Origin: an uncultured cyanobacterium
Lineage (GTDB): Bacteria > Cyanobacteriota > Cyanobacteriia > PCC-6307 > Cyanobiaceae
Assembly: GCA_903823115.1 (NCBI GenBank)
Contig: CAIJRN010000028.1
Coordinates: 1-64,000, forward strand
Length of the DNA: 64,000 nt
Direction: 5' to 3'
Numbering within the stretch: position 1 is the first letter of the stretch; every line of letters begins with the position of its first letter. The translations under genes were made by a program, and so were the position numbers. Below, piece after piece: positions 8,816-17,729 of this stretch. The notes beneath the pieces were generated by a model. That model had not been told where the DNA came from, ran no database searches, and saw only the letters and a program-made list of their open reading frames with translations.

Positions 8816-10018
8816 TTGCCAGTGGAGGTTCCCAGCCGTTTCAGCTCCATTCCCTGTGCCCGTTGGCCCTTGTCGCCACTCCGCTGTGCCCCCCTGCTTC
8901 AGCGCCGATCTGCGGCCATGGCCTTGGGAGCCCTTGTAGCGGCAGCGCCGATGTTGCCGCTGCAGGCCGCTGAGCCGCGGGCTGCTCGAGATTCCTTCAG
9001 TGGGCCAGCGATCGCCCAGGTCAACGCCCAGTCCAATCCCCAGCTGTCGGCTCCGGCTGGGTTGACGGCTGGCTCCAGCCTGTCGCTGCCCAGCGTGTAC
9101 AGCGACCTCTACGTGCTCGGACCCGGAGATCAGCTGCAGCTCAACTTCCTCGATCCAGCAGCCAAAGAGGTGGGCGGACCCGTCGAGATTCTTCCCGATG
9201 GCACCAGCACCCTGGCCCTGCTCGGTTCGGTGCAGCTCACCGGCCTCACCCTTGGCCAGGCCAGTCGCTGGCTGACCTCTCTCTATGGCAAGCAGTTGGT
9301 TCGACCCCAGTTGATCCTCAGCCTCACCAAACCCCGCCCCGTCCAGGTGAGTGTGCTCGGCGAGGTGGGTCGTCCGGGCCTTTATCCGCTCTCTTCGTAC
9401 TCCACGCCGGTTTCCGCCATCCAGACGGCGGGCGGCATCACCCTCAATGCGGATATACGTCAGATCATCTTGCGACGACCGGCCGGTTCCGGTGGTTATG
9501 AGAAGCAGACGGTGCTGGATCTGGCCCAGTTGTTGCAGGCCGGCAACCAGCGCCAGAACCCGATTCTCTTCGATGGCGACACGATCATCGTCACCCGCTC
9601 CGAGAAGCCTTTGCCCAAGGAGGTGATCGAGATCGGCCTCTCCAACCTCTCCCCAGCCTCCATCAACATCACCGTGGTGGGCGAGGTGAAGCAACCTGGA
9701 ACCCTGGCGGTTCCGGCGAACACGCCGCTGCAGGAGGCCCTGCTGCGGGCTGGTGGTCCGGTTCCTTGGCGTGCCAAGAAAAACGATATTGAACTGGTGC
9801 GCCTGAATCGCAACGGCACGACCACCAGTGAGTTCTACAGCTACCAACCTGGCCAGGACATCTCCAAGGGGTTCAACCCTCCCTTGCGGGATCGGGACGT
9901 GATCATCGTCAGGCGCAGTTATTACGGCAAGACGATCGATCTCGTCAATCAAGTGATCCTGCCGCTCAGTTCTCTGGGTAACCTCTTCTTCCAGTATGGC
10001 TACTACTACAACCGCTAG
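8816..10018 (+). CDS. Wza-like polysaccharide export protein (SLBB domains)
   Basis: Outer-membrane/periplasmic channel component for exopolysaccharide. The Poly_export domain spans about residues 105-190 (LGPGDQLQLNF, then LLGSVQLTGLTLGQA). Two SLBB-type repeats follow, beginning VQVSVLGEVGRPGLYPL and INITVVGEVKQPGTLAVP. The frame opens with TTG at 8816, but the ATG at 8918 gives a convincing signal peptide (MALGALVAAAPMLPLQAAEP) and leaves about 100 bases of intergenic DNA, so 8918 is probably the real start. There is no lipobox Cys, unlike E. coli Wza. The divergent partner is the Wzc-like kinase, as expected for a shared export machine. Confidence 0.9.
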   Translation: MPVEVPSRFSSIPCARWPLSPLRCAPLLQRRSAAMALGALVAAAPMLPLQAAEPRAARDSFSGPAIAQVNAQSNPQLSAPAGLTAGSSLSLPSVYSDLYVLGPGDQLQLNFLDPAAKEVGGPVEILPDGTSTLALLGSVQLTGLTLGQASRWLTSLYGKQLVRPQLILSLTKPRPVQVSVLGEVGRPGLYPLSSYSTPVSAIQTAGGITLNADIRQIILRRPAGSGGYEKQTVLDLAQLLQAGNQRQNPILFDGDTIIVTRSEKPLPKEVIEIGLSNLSPASINITVVGEVKQPGTLAVPANTPLQEALLRAGGPVPWRAKKNDIELVRLNRNGTTTSEFYSYQPGQDISKGFNPPLRDRDVIIVRRSYYGKTIDLVNQVILPLSSLGNLFFQYGYYYNR

Positions 10019-10036
10019 CCACCGCAGCATCAGCTG

Positions 10037-11209
10037 ATGCTCCCTCCCGCGTTTTCCTTTCCACCACCTGTCCCCATGACCCCCACAGGACCCGGTATCA
10101 ATCCCAGGGCGATCGCCTGGGCCCTGCTCAGTCAGGTGATCTGGCTGCCCTTGGTGGCGATCGACATGCACGACCGCTGGCTGGCCCATCTGCGGCAGAT
10201 CACGCCGCCGAGCGGCAGCGCCCAGCTGGATCGGGATATCGCCCGGAGCCCGGCCCTCGGTCTTGACAAGCTCCTCGATGCGACCGCGCCGGTGAAGGAT
10301 CTGGCCAGGAACGCCATCACCTCCACCGGCGTGTTGCTCAGCACCGCCGGTTCGGGGGCAACTTCGTTGCTGGATCGCCCCCTCAGCCGCTCGATCGAGG
10401 AGCTTCTGCCCCAGAATCACGGTTCGGCCAGCGCGGCTCATCCGGGCTCCAGCAATTCCCAACCTCCCGCCGCCAGGACGGCCGTTTCCGGCTCTGGTTC
10501 GGGCGAGAACTGGTTGAACAACCACTTCACCCGCGCCCAGCTCCTCGGTGGCAGCGTCGATCTCAACGATCTGCACGAAGGCTCGATGTCCCCTCTGGCG
10601 ATGGTGGAACGGGCCGCCTCCCTCAGCAGCGGCGATCCGATGGGCCCCTTGCCGAGCATGTGGCGCAATCCGATGCGCCAGGCCCTGCTTCAGCTTCCCG
10701 GCGGGCCGCGACGCATCGCCACAGCCCGGGTGATCCATGTGCCTTCGCTCAGCGTCAGCCACAGCACCGAGGTGCCTCTGGCGATCCAGAGTGATGGCAG
10801 TGTCGACATTCTCCAGACCCCGGACAACCCAGCGGTGATCAAGGAGATTGACACCTGGTCCCGTCATCAGCAGCGTCCGGCGGTTGGATCGGTCGTGCCG
10901 GCGGTGATCCATCTCCACCCCCTTGAGCCTGCTCCGGTTCTCACCCCGGACAGCCGGCCTGCGGCCCAGACCACGCTCCACAGCGCCGCCCCAGCGGCGC
11001 CATCGACCGCTTCGTCCAGCTCCGCCGCCAACCTGGCTCCGGTTCCAGCCGCGGCCGCACCGATGGCCGAAGCAGCGCTGCCGTCCGTTGCTCAGCCGTC
11101 AGCACCCGTGGCCGCTGCTCCTGTGGTGGAAGCTTCGGTTGCACCTGCTCCTCTGGCTGCATCACCGGTCCCGAGCGAGGCACCTGTGGCGGCACCGACT
11201 GCTCCCTGA
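10037..11209 (+). CDS. unrecognised membrane-anchored protein of the EPS locus
   Basis: Not recognised. It lies 18 bases after the export gene and probably shares its transcript. One hydrophobic segment near residues 28-45 (AWALLSQVIWLPLVA) would anchor it. A Ser/Ala/Gly-rich linker follows to about residue 150. A compact domain at about 205-300 contains 'ARVIHVPSLSVSHS', 'VPLAIQSDGSVDIL' and a block ending AVIHLHPLE. The last 90 residues are almost only Ala, Pro, Ser and Val. The layout (anchor, linker, small domain, Pro/Ala tail) is like a periplasm-spanning protein. A start at the internal ATG 10076 is also possible. Confidence 0.65.
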   Translation: MLPPAFSFPPPVPMTPTGPGINPRAIAWALLSQVIWLPLVAIDMHDRWLAHLRQITPPSGSAQLDRDIARSPALGLDKLLDATAPVKDLARNAITSTGVLLSTAGSGATSLLDRPLSRSIEELLPQNHGSASAAHPGSSNSQPPAARTAVSGSGSGENWLNNHFTRAQLLGGSVDLNDLHEGSMSPLAMVERAASLSSGDPMGPLPSMWRNPMRQALLQLPGGPRRIATARVIHVPSLSVSHSTEVPLAIQSDGSVDILQTPDNPAVIKEIDTWSRHQQRPAVGSVVPAVIHLHPLEPAPVLTPDSRPAAQTTLHSAAPAAPSTASSSSAANLAPVPAAAAPMAEAALPSVAQPSAPVAAAPVVEASVAPAPLAASPVPSEAPVAAPTAP

Positions 11210-11293
11210 TTGAGACAACGCCTCAATGGTGGGCCAGTCGTCGAGAGCCGGCGCTGCTGATCGATTCGGCTGGGTCTTGCACCGACCGGGCTG

Positions 11294-11328
11294 GCAATAG
11301 GCGCCGCCGCTGTTTCGGCGCCTATTGC
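11294..11328. terminator. strong bidirectional hairpin between convergent genes
   Basis: GCAATAGGCGCCG and CGGCGCCTATTGC form a perfect 13-bp stem around a 9-base loop. It sits between the end of the EPS operon (11209, plus strand) and the end of the minus-strand gene at 11341, so it can stop transcription from both sides. There is no long T run. Confidence 0.75.
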
Positions 11329-11340
11329 GTCGATGACGCT

Positions 11341-11868
11341 TCAATCGGCGACAGCGTCGATGGCCTCACAGATCGCCATTTTCTGTTCGCCGTCGTAGCC
11401 CCAGCGCTCCAGAAAGGCCCTGTCCTCGCCGACACCGTCCCGGGCCGCGGCCAACAGGGTTTCGAGCCGTGTTTTGACTGCTGTGGGTTCCAGCAGCCGC
11501 AGCAGCTCGCTGGCACGGTGTTGAACCCGCTCCGATCCGCTCTGCTGGTTGGTATCGCCACTGCGGCGGTGGTGCAGTGCCATCGCCGTGCTCATCGCCA
11601 GATTGCGCACGGTCAGATCCACCACCCCCTCCCCGGCAAGCCGCAGCTGCAGGGCCACCGGCTCCGGCAGACGATCCATCAGCGGTGAATCCCCGGCCAG
11701 GGCCACCACGAAGAAACCGCGGGCCCCGTCGCGACTGGCCACCAGTTCCGCCACCCGGTCAGCCAGCACCTCCTCGCTCAGCTCGCCGGCCTCCCACAGC
11801 GCCAGCCACTGGCCGCTGATCTCAATCGCCTGGGGGAAGCTGGGTTGGAGTGGGGTGGCGGCTGTCAT
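11341..11868 (-). CDS. conserved hypothetical protein
   Basis: 175 residues from the ATG at 11868 (MTAATPLQPSF). The longer frame to 12150 would run antisense through the start of era, so it is rejected. Features seen: 'ISGQWLALWEAGELSEEVLADRVAELV' suggests a small helical N-terminal domain, then GARGFFVVALAGDSPL and 'LPEPVALQLRLAGEGVVDLTVRNLAMSTAMALHHRR', and a helical C-terminus with 'AFLERWGYDGEQKMAICEAI'. No catalytic motif or membrane segment is evident. It is divergent from era, with about 165 bases between the two starts. This looks like one of the small cytosolic proteins typical of picocyanobacteria; no function can be given. Confidence 0.7.
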   Translation of the reverse strand: MTAATPLQPSFPQAIEISGQWLALWEAGELSEEVLADRVAELVASRDGARGFFVVALAGDSPLMDRLPEPVALQLRLAGEGVVDLTVRNLAMSTAMALHHRRSGDTNQQSGSERVQHRASELLRLLEPTAVKTRLETLLAAARDGVGEDRAFLERWGYDGEQKMAICEAIDAVAD

Positions 11869-12033
11869 GGTCGAGGCGTTGGCGTTCCCGCAGGTTATGG
11901 GCAACCCGAGATCCGCTGGCTTGGCTGTGCTCCGTGCCCCGCTGCCGTCGGTCTGCTCCGTCTCAACGGCGACCGCCGGGTCGCCGCCCCTGTTGAACGG
12001 CCGCCCATGCCCGTGAACTGCCAGGCTTGAGCG

Positions 12034-13104
12034 ATGACAGCCCCTTCGCTTCCAGATTCCATCGCCGCCGACACGCCGCCGGGCTTCCGCTCCGGCTTCG
12101 TGGCTCTGATCGGCCGCCCCAACGTCGGTAAATCCACCCTGCTCAATCAACTGGTGGGGCAGAAGGTGGCGATCACCTCACCGGTGGCTCAGACCACGCG
12201 CAACCGGCTGCGGGCCATCCTCACCACCCCCGAGGCTCAGCTGGTGCTGCTGGATACCCCAGGCATCCACAAGCCCCATCACCTGCTGGGTCAGCGCCTG
12301 GTGCAAAGCGCCCGCAGCTCCATCGGCGAGGTGGATGTGGTGCTGTTGCTGGTGGACGGCAGCGAGCCGGCGGGCCGGGGTGATGCCTTCATCGTCGAGT
12401 TGTTGCGCCACTGCCGGGCGCCGGTGCACATCGCCCTCAACAAGTGCGACCAGGTGGATCCGGCTCGGACCGAGGAACTGGCCGCCAGCTACAGGGAGTT
12501 GCTGGTGAGCTGGCCCGCTCCCCAGGTCGAGGCGCCATCGGATTGGCCAGCGCGTTCGCCAGCGGCTGCCAGCCGGGATTCCAGCGCGGACGCCTCCGCC
12601 CAGCCAGCCGCTGAGCGCCCGGATCAGCCCCAGGCGCAACGCCTGGCCTGGCCCCTGCATCCCCTCAGTGCCCTCACCGGTGAGGGCTGCGCCGCCTTGG
12701 TGGCCGCCCTCGCGGCAGACCTCCCCCTGGGTCCGCACCTTTACCCCGCCGATGCCATCAGCGATCAGCCGGAGCAGCTGTTGCTGGCGGAGTTGATCCG
12801 CGAACAGGTGCTGCACCAGACCCGCGAGGAGGTGCCCCACTCGGTGGCGGTGCAGATCGATCGCATCGTCGATGACGGGCCACGCACGGCGGTGCTGGCC
12901 ACGGTGTTGGTGGAGCGCTCCAGCCAGAAGGGGATCCTGATCGGCAAGGGCGGCCAGATGTTGCGGGAGATCGGCAAGGGCGCGCGGCTGCAGATGCAGA
13001 AGGTGTTCGATGGCCCCGTGTATCTGGAGCTGTTCGTCAAGGTGGTGCCGGGCTGGCGCAGCCATCCAGGGCGCCTGGCCGAACTGGGTTATCGGGGCGA
13101 TTGA
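12034..13104 (+). CDS. era: GTPase Era (ribosome biogenesis), with an internal insert
   Basis: Binds 16S rRNA and helps 30S maturation. G1 is GRPNVGKST near residue 28, G3 DTPG with IHKPHH near 76-84, and G4 NKCD near 136. The C-terminal KH domain carries IGKGGQMLREIGKGAR near 310. The family is usually about 300 residues; this one has 356 because of a low-complexity stretch (about residues 170-205, rich in Ala, Ser, Pro and Gln) between G4 and the later 'HPLSALTGEG' (G5). The insert is in frame and probably a surface loop. Downstream genes overlap or lie within a few bases, suggesting an era-lyase-trmD operon. Confidence 0.95.
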   Translation: MTAPSLPDSIAADTPPGFRSGFVALIGRPNVGKSTLLNQLVGQKVAITSPVAQTTRNRLRAILTTPEAQLVLLDTPGIHKPHHLLGQRLVQSARSSIGEVDVVLLLVDGSEPAGRGDAFIVELLRHCRAPVHIALNKCDQVDPARTEELAASYRELLVSWPAPQVEAPSDWPARSPAAASRDSSADASAQPAAERPDQPQAQRLAWPLHPLSALTGEGCAALVAALAADLPLGPHLYPADAISDQPEQLLLAELIREQVLHQTREEVPHSVAVQIDRIVDDGPRTAVLATVLVERSSQKGILIGKGGQMLREIGKGARLQMQKVFDGPVYLELFVKVVPGWRSHPGRLAELGYRGD

Positions 13105-13121
13105 AGCCACCGGCTGAGAGG

Positions 13122-13753
13122 ATGACTCCTGTTCCGGTTCGCCTGATTTCGATCGCTGTGACCGTCTCTCCCGCCGGCTCCGCCCCCCAGGCTTCCTTCC
13201 CCCCCCAGGACATTGCCAGCTTCCTGGCCTTCTGCGCCGGCGAGTGGCTGGCTTTGCGCAGTTGTTTTGAGCTGGAGAGCGGCCAGAGCCCGCTCCCGAC
13301 CAGCGCCGGCGCCGGTGATGGTGATGGTGACGGTGATGCCTGGCACAGCTCGGAGCGCGCTGAGCTGCTGGTGGCCTACCTGGAACCGGCGGCCAGCGGG
13401 GATGCCGGTGGCCTGGCGCTGCGGCCGCCGGGGGGAGGCGCTGTCCGCGAGCTGCACTTCAGCCATGACGGCAGCTTCCGCAGCCAGGCGGCACCGCAAC
13501 CTGGCGCTCCAGAGACGACCGGCGCGGCGGCCCGGCAACAAGGAGGCAGCTGGCAGCTCTGGCCCGACGGCAGCCTGGAGCTCACCGTTCGTGGCCCCAG
13601 CGCCATCGTGCGCGAGCGCATCTGGTTCACCAAGCCCAACCTGCGGCTGCGCAGCAGCGTGGAACATGGGCCCGAGGGCAGCCCCGGCCGGGCCAGCTTC
13701 AGTTCCGAGATTCGCCGCGTCAGCCGTCCCACCGCCAGTGCTGCTCCCGCCGC

Positions 13754-13757
<4 letters not shown>
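13122..13757 (+). CDS. phycobiliprotein lyase, CpcS/CpeS family
   Basis: Attaches bilin chromophores to phycobiliproteins. Recognisable family landmarks are FLAFCAGEWLALRS near the N-terminus, 'RAELLVAYLEP', and the conserved 'ERIWFTKPNLRLRSSVE' followed by FSSEIRRVSR. These outline the lipocalin-like barrel. Two low-complexity inserts (Gly/Asp repeats encoded by GGTGATG units near 13312-13340, and an Ala/Pro/Gln stretch near residue 140) lengthen the usual 170-180 residues to 211. ATG 13122 is preferred to the TTG at 13101 inside the era stop; GTG 13159 is another option. The last codons overlap trmD (ATGA). Which phycobiliprotein it serves cannot be told from the sequence. Confidence 0.85.
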
Positions 13758-14464
<707 letters not shown>

Positions 14465-14469
14465 GCCCA

Positions 14470-14518
14470 GCCTCAGAGGAGGCCAGCCTCAGAGGAGGCG
14501 AGCCTCAGCGGTTCGCCG
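14470..14518. repeat. short tandem repeat between trmD and ispF
   Basis: The unit CAGCCTCAGAGGAGG occurs twice in a row, followed by a third partial copy (GAGCCTCAGCGG). It fills most of the 89-base gap between trmD and ispF. No function is evident. Confidence 0.6.
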
Positions 14519-14553
14519 CCAGCTCAGAGTGGCAGGACAGGAGCACCTCCACC

Positions 14554-15039
14554 ATGAAGCTGCGGATCGGCAATGGCTACGACATCCACCGGCTCGTCAG
14601 CGGCCGGCCCCTGATCCTGGGGGGGCAACGGTTGGAGCATCCCGAGGGCCTGGGGCTCGATGGCCACAGTGACGCCGATGTGCTGGTGCACGCGATCATG
14701 GACGCCCTGCTTGGAGCCCTTTCGCTGGGGGACATCGGCAAGCATTTCCCCCCCGAGGACCCTCGCTGGAAGGGGGCCGACAGCCTGGAGCTGCTGGAGC
14801 GGGTGATGGAGCTGATCAGTCTCCAGGGTTGGAGCGTGATCAATGTGGACACGGTGGTGGTGGCGGAGCGCCCCAAACTCAAGCCCCACATCGAGGTGAT
14901 GCGGGCCGCCATCGCCGGCCGCATGGGCCTGGAGCCCTGGCAGGTGGGGGTCAAGGCCACCACCAATGAGGGATTGGGCCCCACCGGCCGCGAGGAGGGC
15001 ATTGCCTGCCATGCGGTGGCCCTGCTGCAGCAGTCCTGA
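14554..15039 (+). CDS. ispF: 2-C-methyl-D-erythritol 2,4-cyclodiphosphate synthase
   Basis: MEP-pathway enzyme making the cyclic diphosphate that leads to isoprenoids. Visible motifs: [10 protein letters not shown] at the start (zinc ligands Asp and His in DIH), [31 protein letters not shown] near residue 36-66, and the conserved [21 protein letters not shown] near the C-terminus. 161 residues is the usual length. A ribosome site is plausible in GACAGGAG about 12 bases before the ATG. Confidence 0.97.
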   Translation: MKLRIGNGYDIHRLVSGRPLILGGQRLEHPEGLGLDGHSDADVLVHAIMDALLGALSLGDIGKHFPPEDPRWKGADSLELLERVMELISLQGWSVINVDTVVVAERPKLKPHIEVMRAAIAGRMGLEPWQVGVKATTNEGLGPTGREEGIACHAVALLQQS

Positions 15040-15109
15040 TCGCCGCCTCGCTGTCGCCCAGCCCTCCAACATGGGGCTCCTAGGCTGATCCCAGCATTGT
15101 TTCCGGCCG

Positions 15110-15697
15110 ATGGAACTGAACGGCCAGCCGGTTCCCCTCGATTTCGCCGGCATTGCCGAAATCGACGGCAGCCTGCGCAGCGTTGCCGCTGGCGATGGCC
15201 GTGTGGATGTGGCGGTGGTCGAGCATCTGCGGGTGCAGGTGCCGGCGGCGGCCCGGGCTGCCTGGCTGGAAGCCGAACAGGGCAGCTGGGAACCCTGGTT
15301 GAACCGACAACCCGGCTTTCTTGGTCGCGATCTCAGCTGGGATGGCGAGCACGAGGAGGGCCAGTTGTTGATCCACTGGGCCAGCCGCGAGCAGTGGTTG
15401 GCCATTCCCCGCCAGGAGCTCGACGCGGTGCAGGAGCACTTTGAGCAGTTGGCCCATGCGGCTCTGGTGCGCCTCGGCGCGCCGCCGCCCCTGCAGGACA
15501 ACGCGGGTCTGGGCGCCAATCCCTTCCCTCTGGTCTATGAGGGCGAGTTGCCGCCGCTGCCCCCGGCTGGCCTGGATCCAGCGCAGAGCAGCTTGAGGGA
15601 GGCGGAGATCGGTGTCCAGCGGGCTGGGCCCGAGCCCACTGAGCCCGAGCCGACTGAGCTTGAGCGGATTGAGCTTGCGGCGGCGCCCGAAAGCTGA
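15110..15697 (+). CDS. TIGR03792 family protein
   Basis: A cyanobacterial family of unknown function with a ferredoxin-like (ABM-type) dimeric fold. The core is at about residues 38-115: 'HLRVQVPAAARAAWLEAE', QPGFLGRDLSWD, 'WASREQWLAIPRQELDAV' and HFEQLA. The C-terminal 80 residues are Pro/Glu-rich with a repeated EPTEPEPTELE pattern, unlike shorter family members. The stop shares one base with the larB start (TGATG), so they are coupled. ABM-fold relatives include monooxygenases, but no catalytic residues can be assigned. Confidence 0.75.
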   Translation: MELNGQPVPLDFAGIAEIDGSLRSVAAGDGRVDVAVVEHLRVQVPAAARAAWLEAEQGSWEPWLNRQPGFLGRDLSWDGEHEEGQLLIHWASREQWLAIPRQELDAVQEHFEQLAHAALVRLGAPPPLQDNAGLGANPFPLVYEGELPPLPPAGLDPAQSSLREAEIGVQRAGPEPTEPEPTELERIELAAAPES

Positions 15698-16422
15698 TGG
15701 ATCCAGGTGCCAGGCTCGACCTCGATCGCCGCCGCCGACTCGGCATGGTGGAAGCCATCTGGGGTGAACACAAGAGCGCCGCCCAGATCGCGGCGATCAT
15801 CCAGCAGCTGGGCCAGGCCGGCGAGTTGGCCCTGGTGACTCGGGTGGATGGGGCCAAGACCCAGGCCGTGGCAGCGTTGCTGGGCCGGAACCTGGAATCC
15901 GGCCCGAGCGCTGGCCTGCAGCATCACGCCGAGGCGAATTGTCTGACGGTGGGGGCCTGGCCGCCAGCTGATCCCGCTCTGGGCCGGGTGACGGTGCTGG
16001 CGGGGGGCAGCAGTGATCTGGCGGTGGCAGCGGAAGCCCAGCTGGCCCTGCAATGCCATGGAGTCGCCTGCGACCTGGTGCTGGATGTGGGGGTGGCCGG
16101 GCTGCACCGCTTGCTTGACCAGTTGGAGGCGCTGCGCCAGGCCCAGGTGTTGATCGCCTGCGCCGGCATGGAAGGGGCCCTGCCCACGGTGCTGGCGGGC
16201 CTGTTGCCCCAGCCGGTGATCGGCGTCCCTGTCTCGGTGGGCTACGGCGTCAGTGCCGGCGGTCACGCCGCCTTGCATGGCATGCTCGCCAGCTGCGCCC
16301 CCGGGCTCACCGTGGTCAACATCGACAACGGCTACGGGGCCGCCATGGCCGCCCTGCGGATCCTGGCTGGCGCCGGGCGGCAATCGATGGGCGCCAGCGT
16401 GGTCGGAAGGACGTCGCACTGA
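15697..16422 (+). CDS. larB: nickel-pincer cofactor biosynthesis protein LarB
   Basis: LarB carboxylates nicotinic acid adenine dinucleotide as the first step of nickel-pincer nucleotide synthesis. The protein resembles PurE: 'VTVLAGGSSDLAVAAEA' near residue 100, 'DVGVAGLHRLL', then IACAGMEGALPTVLAGL and 'VIGVPVSVGYGVSAGGHAALHGML' with SCAPGLTVVNIDNGYGAA near the end. 241 residues is normal. LarC and LarE are not in this window, and a lactate racemase is not seen, so the end use is unknown. The gene is coupled to the TIGR03792 gene upstream. Confidence 0.9.
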   Translation: MDPGARLDLDRRRRLGMVEAIWGEHKSAAQIAAIIQQLGQAGELALVTRVDGAKTQAVAALLGRNLESGPSAGLQHHAEANCLTVGAWPPADPALGRVTVLAGGSSDLAVAAEAQLALQCHGVACDLVLDVGVAGLHRLLDQLEALRQAQVLIACAGMEGALPTVLAGLLPQPVIGVPVSVGYGVSAGGHAALHGMLASCAPGLTVVNIDNGYGAAMAALRILAGAGRQSMGASVVGRTSH

Positions 16423-16728
16423 CTGGCCGTGGCCGCCGGCAGCGCAGCAGTCATGAGCAGAGTCCCGTGGGGCTGTCTTCAGTGGTGCTGTGTTCAGTGG
16501 GGCTGGCGCCAGAGTTGCGCCTCAGTTTTGGAGTTCTCTGATTCGGAGTTCTCTGATGAGGCCAGCCGCCAGATCGCTGGATCGCGGCAGGCCTGCTTGT
16601 TCCTGAGGCTCGAACGGCTTGAGGACCACGGGGCCGTTGAATCAAGCCGCTGTCTCACAGATGGTTGCCAGCGGACTCGGCCGAGGTCGGCGTCCCGATT
16701 GCCCTGGCCGGAGGCCAGGGCCGTGGCT
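16423..16728. other. convergent intergenic region with repeats and a hairpin
   Basis: Between larB (plus) and the DUF1517 gene (minus). It contains a tandem pair of GGAGTTCTCTGAT (16530-16542 and 16545-16557) and, close to the DUF1517 end, the hairpin GCCCTGGCC-GGA-GGCCAGGGC (16701-16721), a likely terminator. No convincing gene is present on either strand. Confidence 0.5.
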
Positions 16729-17703
16729 TCAGAGATGCTGGAGGTCCGGATAGGCGGTGATCAGTTCCTCGCTGCTCAGCACCTCACCAACCCCCTCGGG
16801 CTGCCAGATCACTTCAAGTGCCAGCAGATCATCGCTGCCGAGGGCACCCAGTTGCTGGAGGCTGTCGCGCAGGGCTTCGGCCGTCGAGGATCCCTTGAGG
16901 GGCAGGCCGCGGCGGCTGGCCACGATCAAGGTGACGGCGATGTAGTCGCTGGCGCCACTGCTGCTGCCCGCCGCCACCGTCGACGGTTCGCTGTAGCGGC
17001 GGCCCGAGACGTTGGCCGTGAGTTCGCGCTGCAACTTGCTGCGCTCCTGCATCGACAGCCGGTTGAAGGTGGATTCGGCGCTGGCGAAGGGCACCTGGCC
17101 CACTTCGCTGTTGGCGTACACCCAGAGATCGGGATGGCGCAGCAGGGCCAGGGTGGTTTCCTGCAGAACCTGCTGCAGCCCCGCACTGTTGGAGGTGTCA
17201 GCCGAGCCAGCCATGCGCCGCAGATCCTCCTGCACATCCCGGGCCGTGGCGAGCATGCCCAGCTGGATCTGGGCGATCGACACCGGCCCATCGGCGCTGA
17301 TCGCCCCGTAGCCGCCGTCGTCATCCGGCAGCCGCGGGCCACTGCCGGCCCCGCGCACCGCGTTGATCAACATGCCGACGATCGCCATCAGGATCAGGAA
17401 GCCGAACAGCCCACCGCCGCCAAAGCCGAAGATCGGCACGATGAAGGGGAAGCCCATGCCCCCGCCGCGATAGCCGCCGCCGCCGCCGTAGTAGCCGCCA
17501 CCTCCATAGCCGCCGCCATAGGAGCCCCGGGAGGAACCGCCGCCATAGCTGCGCGGCATCGAGGGGGCCGAGCGGAAACTCCCCCCACCGATACGGCCGC
17601 CACTGGCCGCCGAGGCCGGATGGGGGGCGATCAACAGCAGAGCGGCGACGAGGACCGGCACCACCATCAGGCTGAGCGTTCGCCGCAGCGCGCGTGGACC
17701 CAT
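16729..17703 (-). CDS. DUF1517 membrane protein with Gly-rich segment
   Basis: 324 residues from the ATG at 17703. A signal peptide or anchor (about residues 8-30, 'LMVVPVLVAALLLIA', then HPASAAS) is followed by a glycine/tyrosine-rich segment (about 32-85, GGGY and GGSS repeats), then a transmembrane stretch (GLFGFLILMAIVGMLINAV). The DUF1517 domain covers the rest: 'VSIAQIQLGMLATARDVQEDL', 'YIAVTLIVASRRG' and LEVIWQPEGVGEVLSSEEL. The family occurs in cyanobacteria and plastids; its function is unknown. The longer frame to 17901 overlaps thiS and is rejected. Confidence 0.85.
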   Translation of the reverse strand: MGPRALRRTLSLMVVPVLVAALLLIAPHPASAASGGRIGGGSFRSAPSMPRSYGGGSSRGSYGGGYGGGGYYGGGGGYRGGGMGFPFIVPIFGFGGGGLFGFLILMAIVGMLINAVRGAGSGPRLPDDDGGYGAISADGPVSIAQIQLGMLATARDVQEDLRRMAGSADTSNSAGLQQVLQETTLALLRHPDLWVYANSEVGQVPFASAESTFNRLSMQERSKLQRELTANVSGRRYSEPSTVAAGSSSGASDYIAVTLIVASRRGLPLKGSSTAEALRDSLQQLGALGSDDLLALEVIWQPEGVGEVLSSEELITAYPDLQHL

Positions 17704-17729
17704 GGGGAAGGGGATCAGGTCGTCGGAAT

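Noticed and set aside
8723-10981. 752-codon open frame on the minus strand
   Set aside because: It runs antisense through the signal-peptide-bearing export gene and its neighbour, and its translation is rich in Arg, Gly and Gln with no domain sense. Long shadow frames are expected at this GC content.
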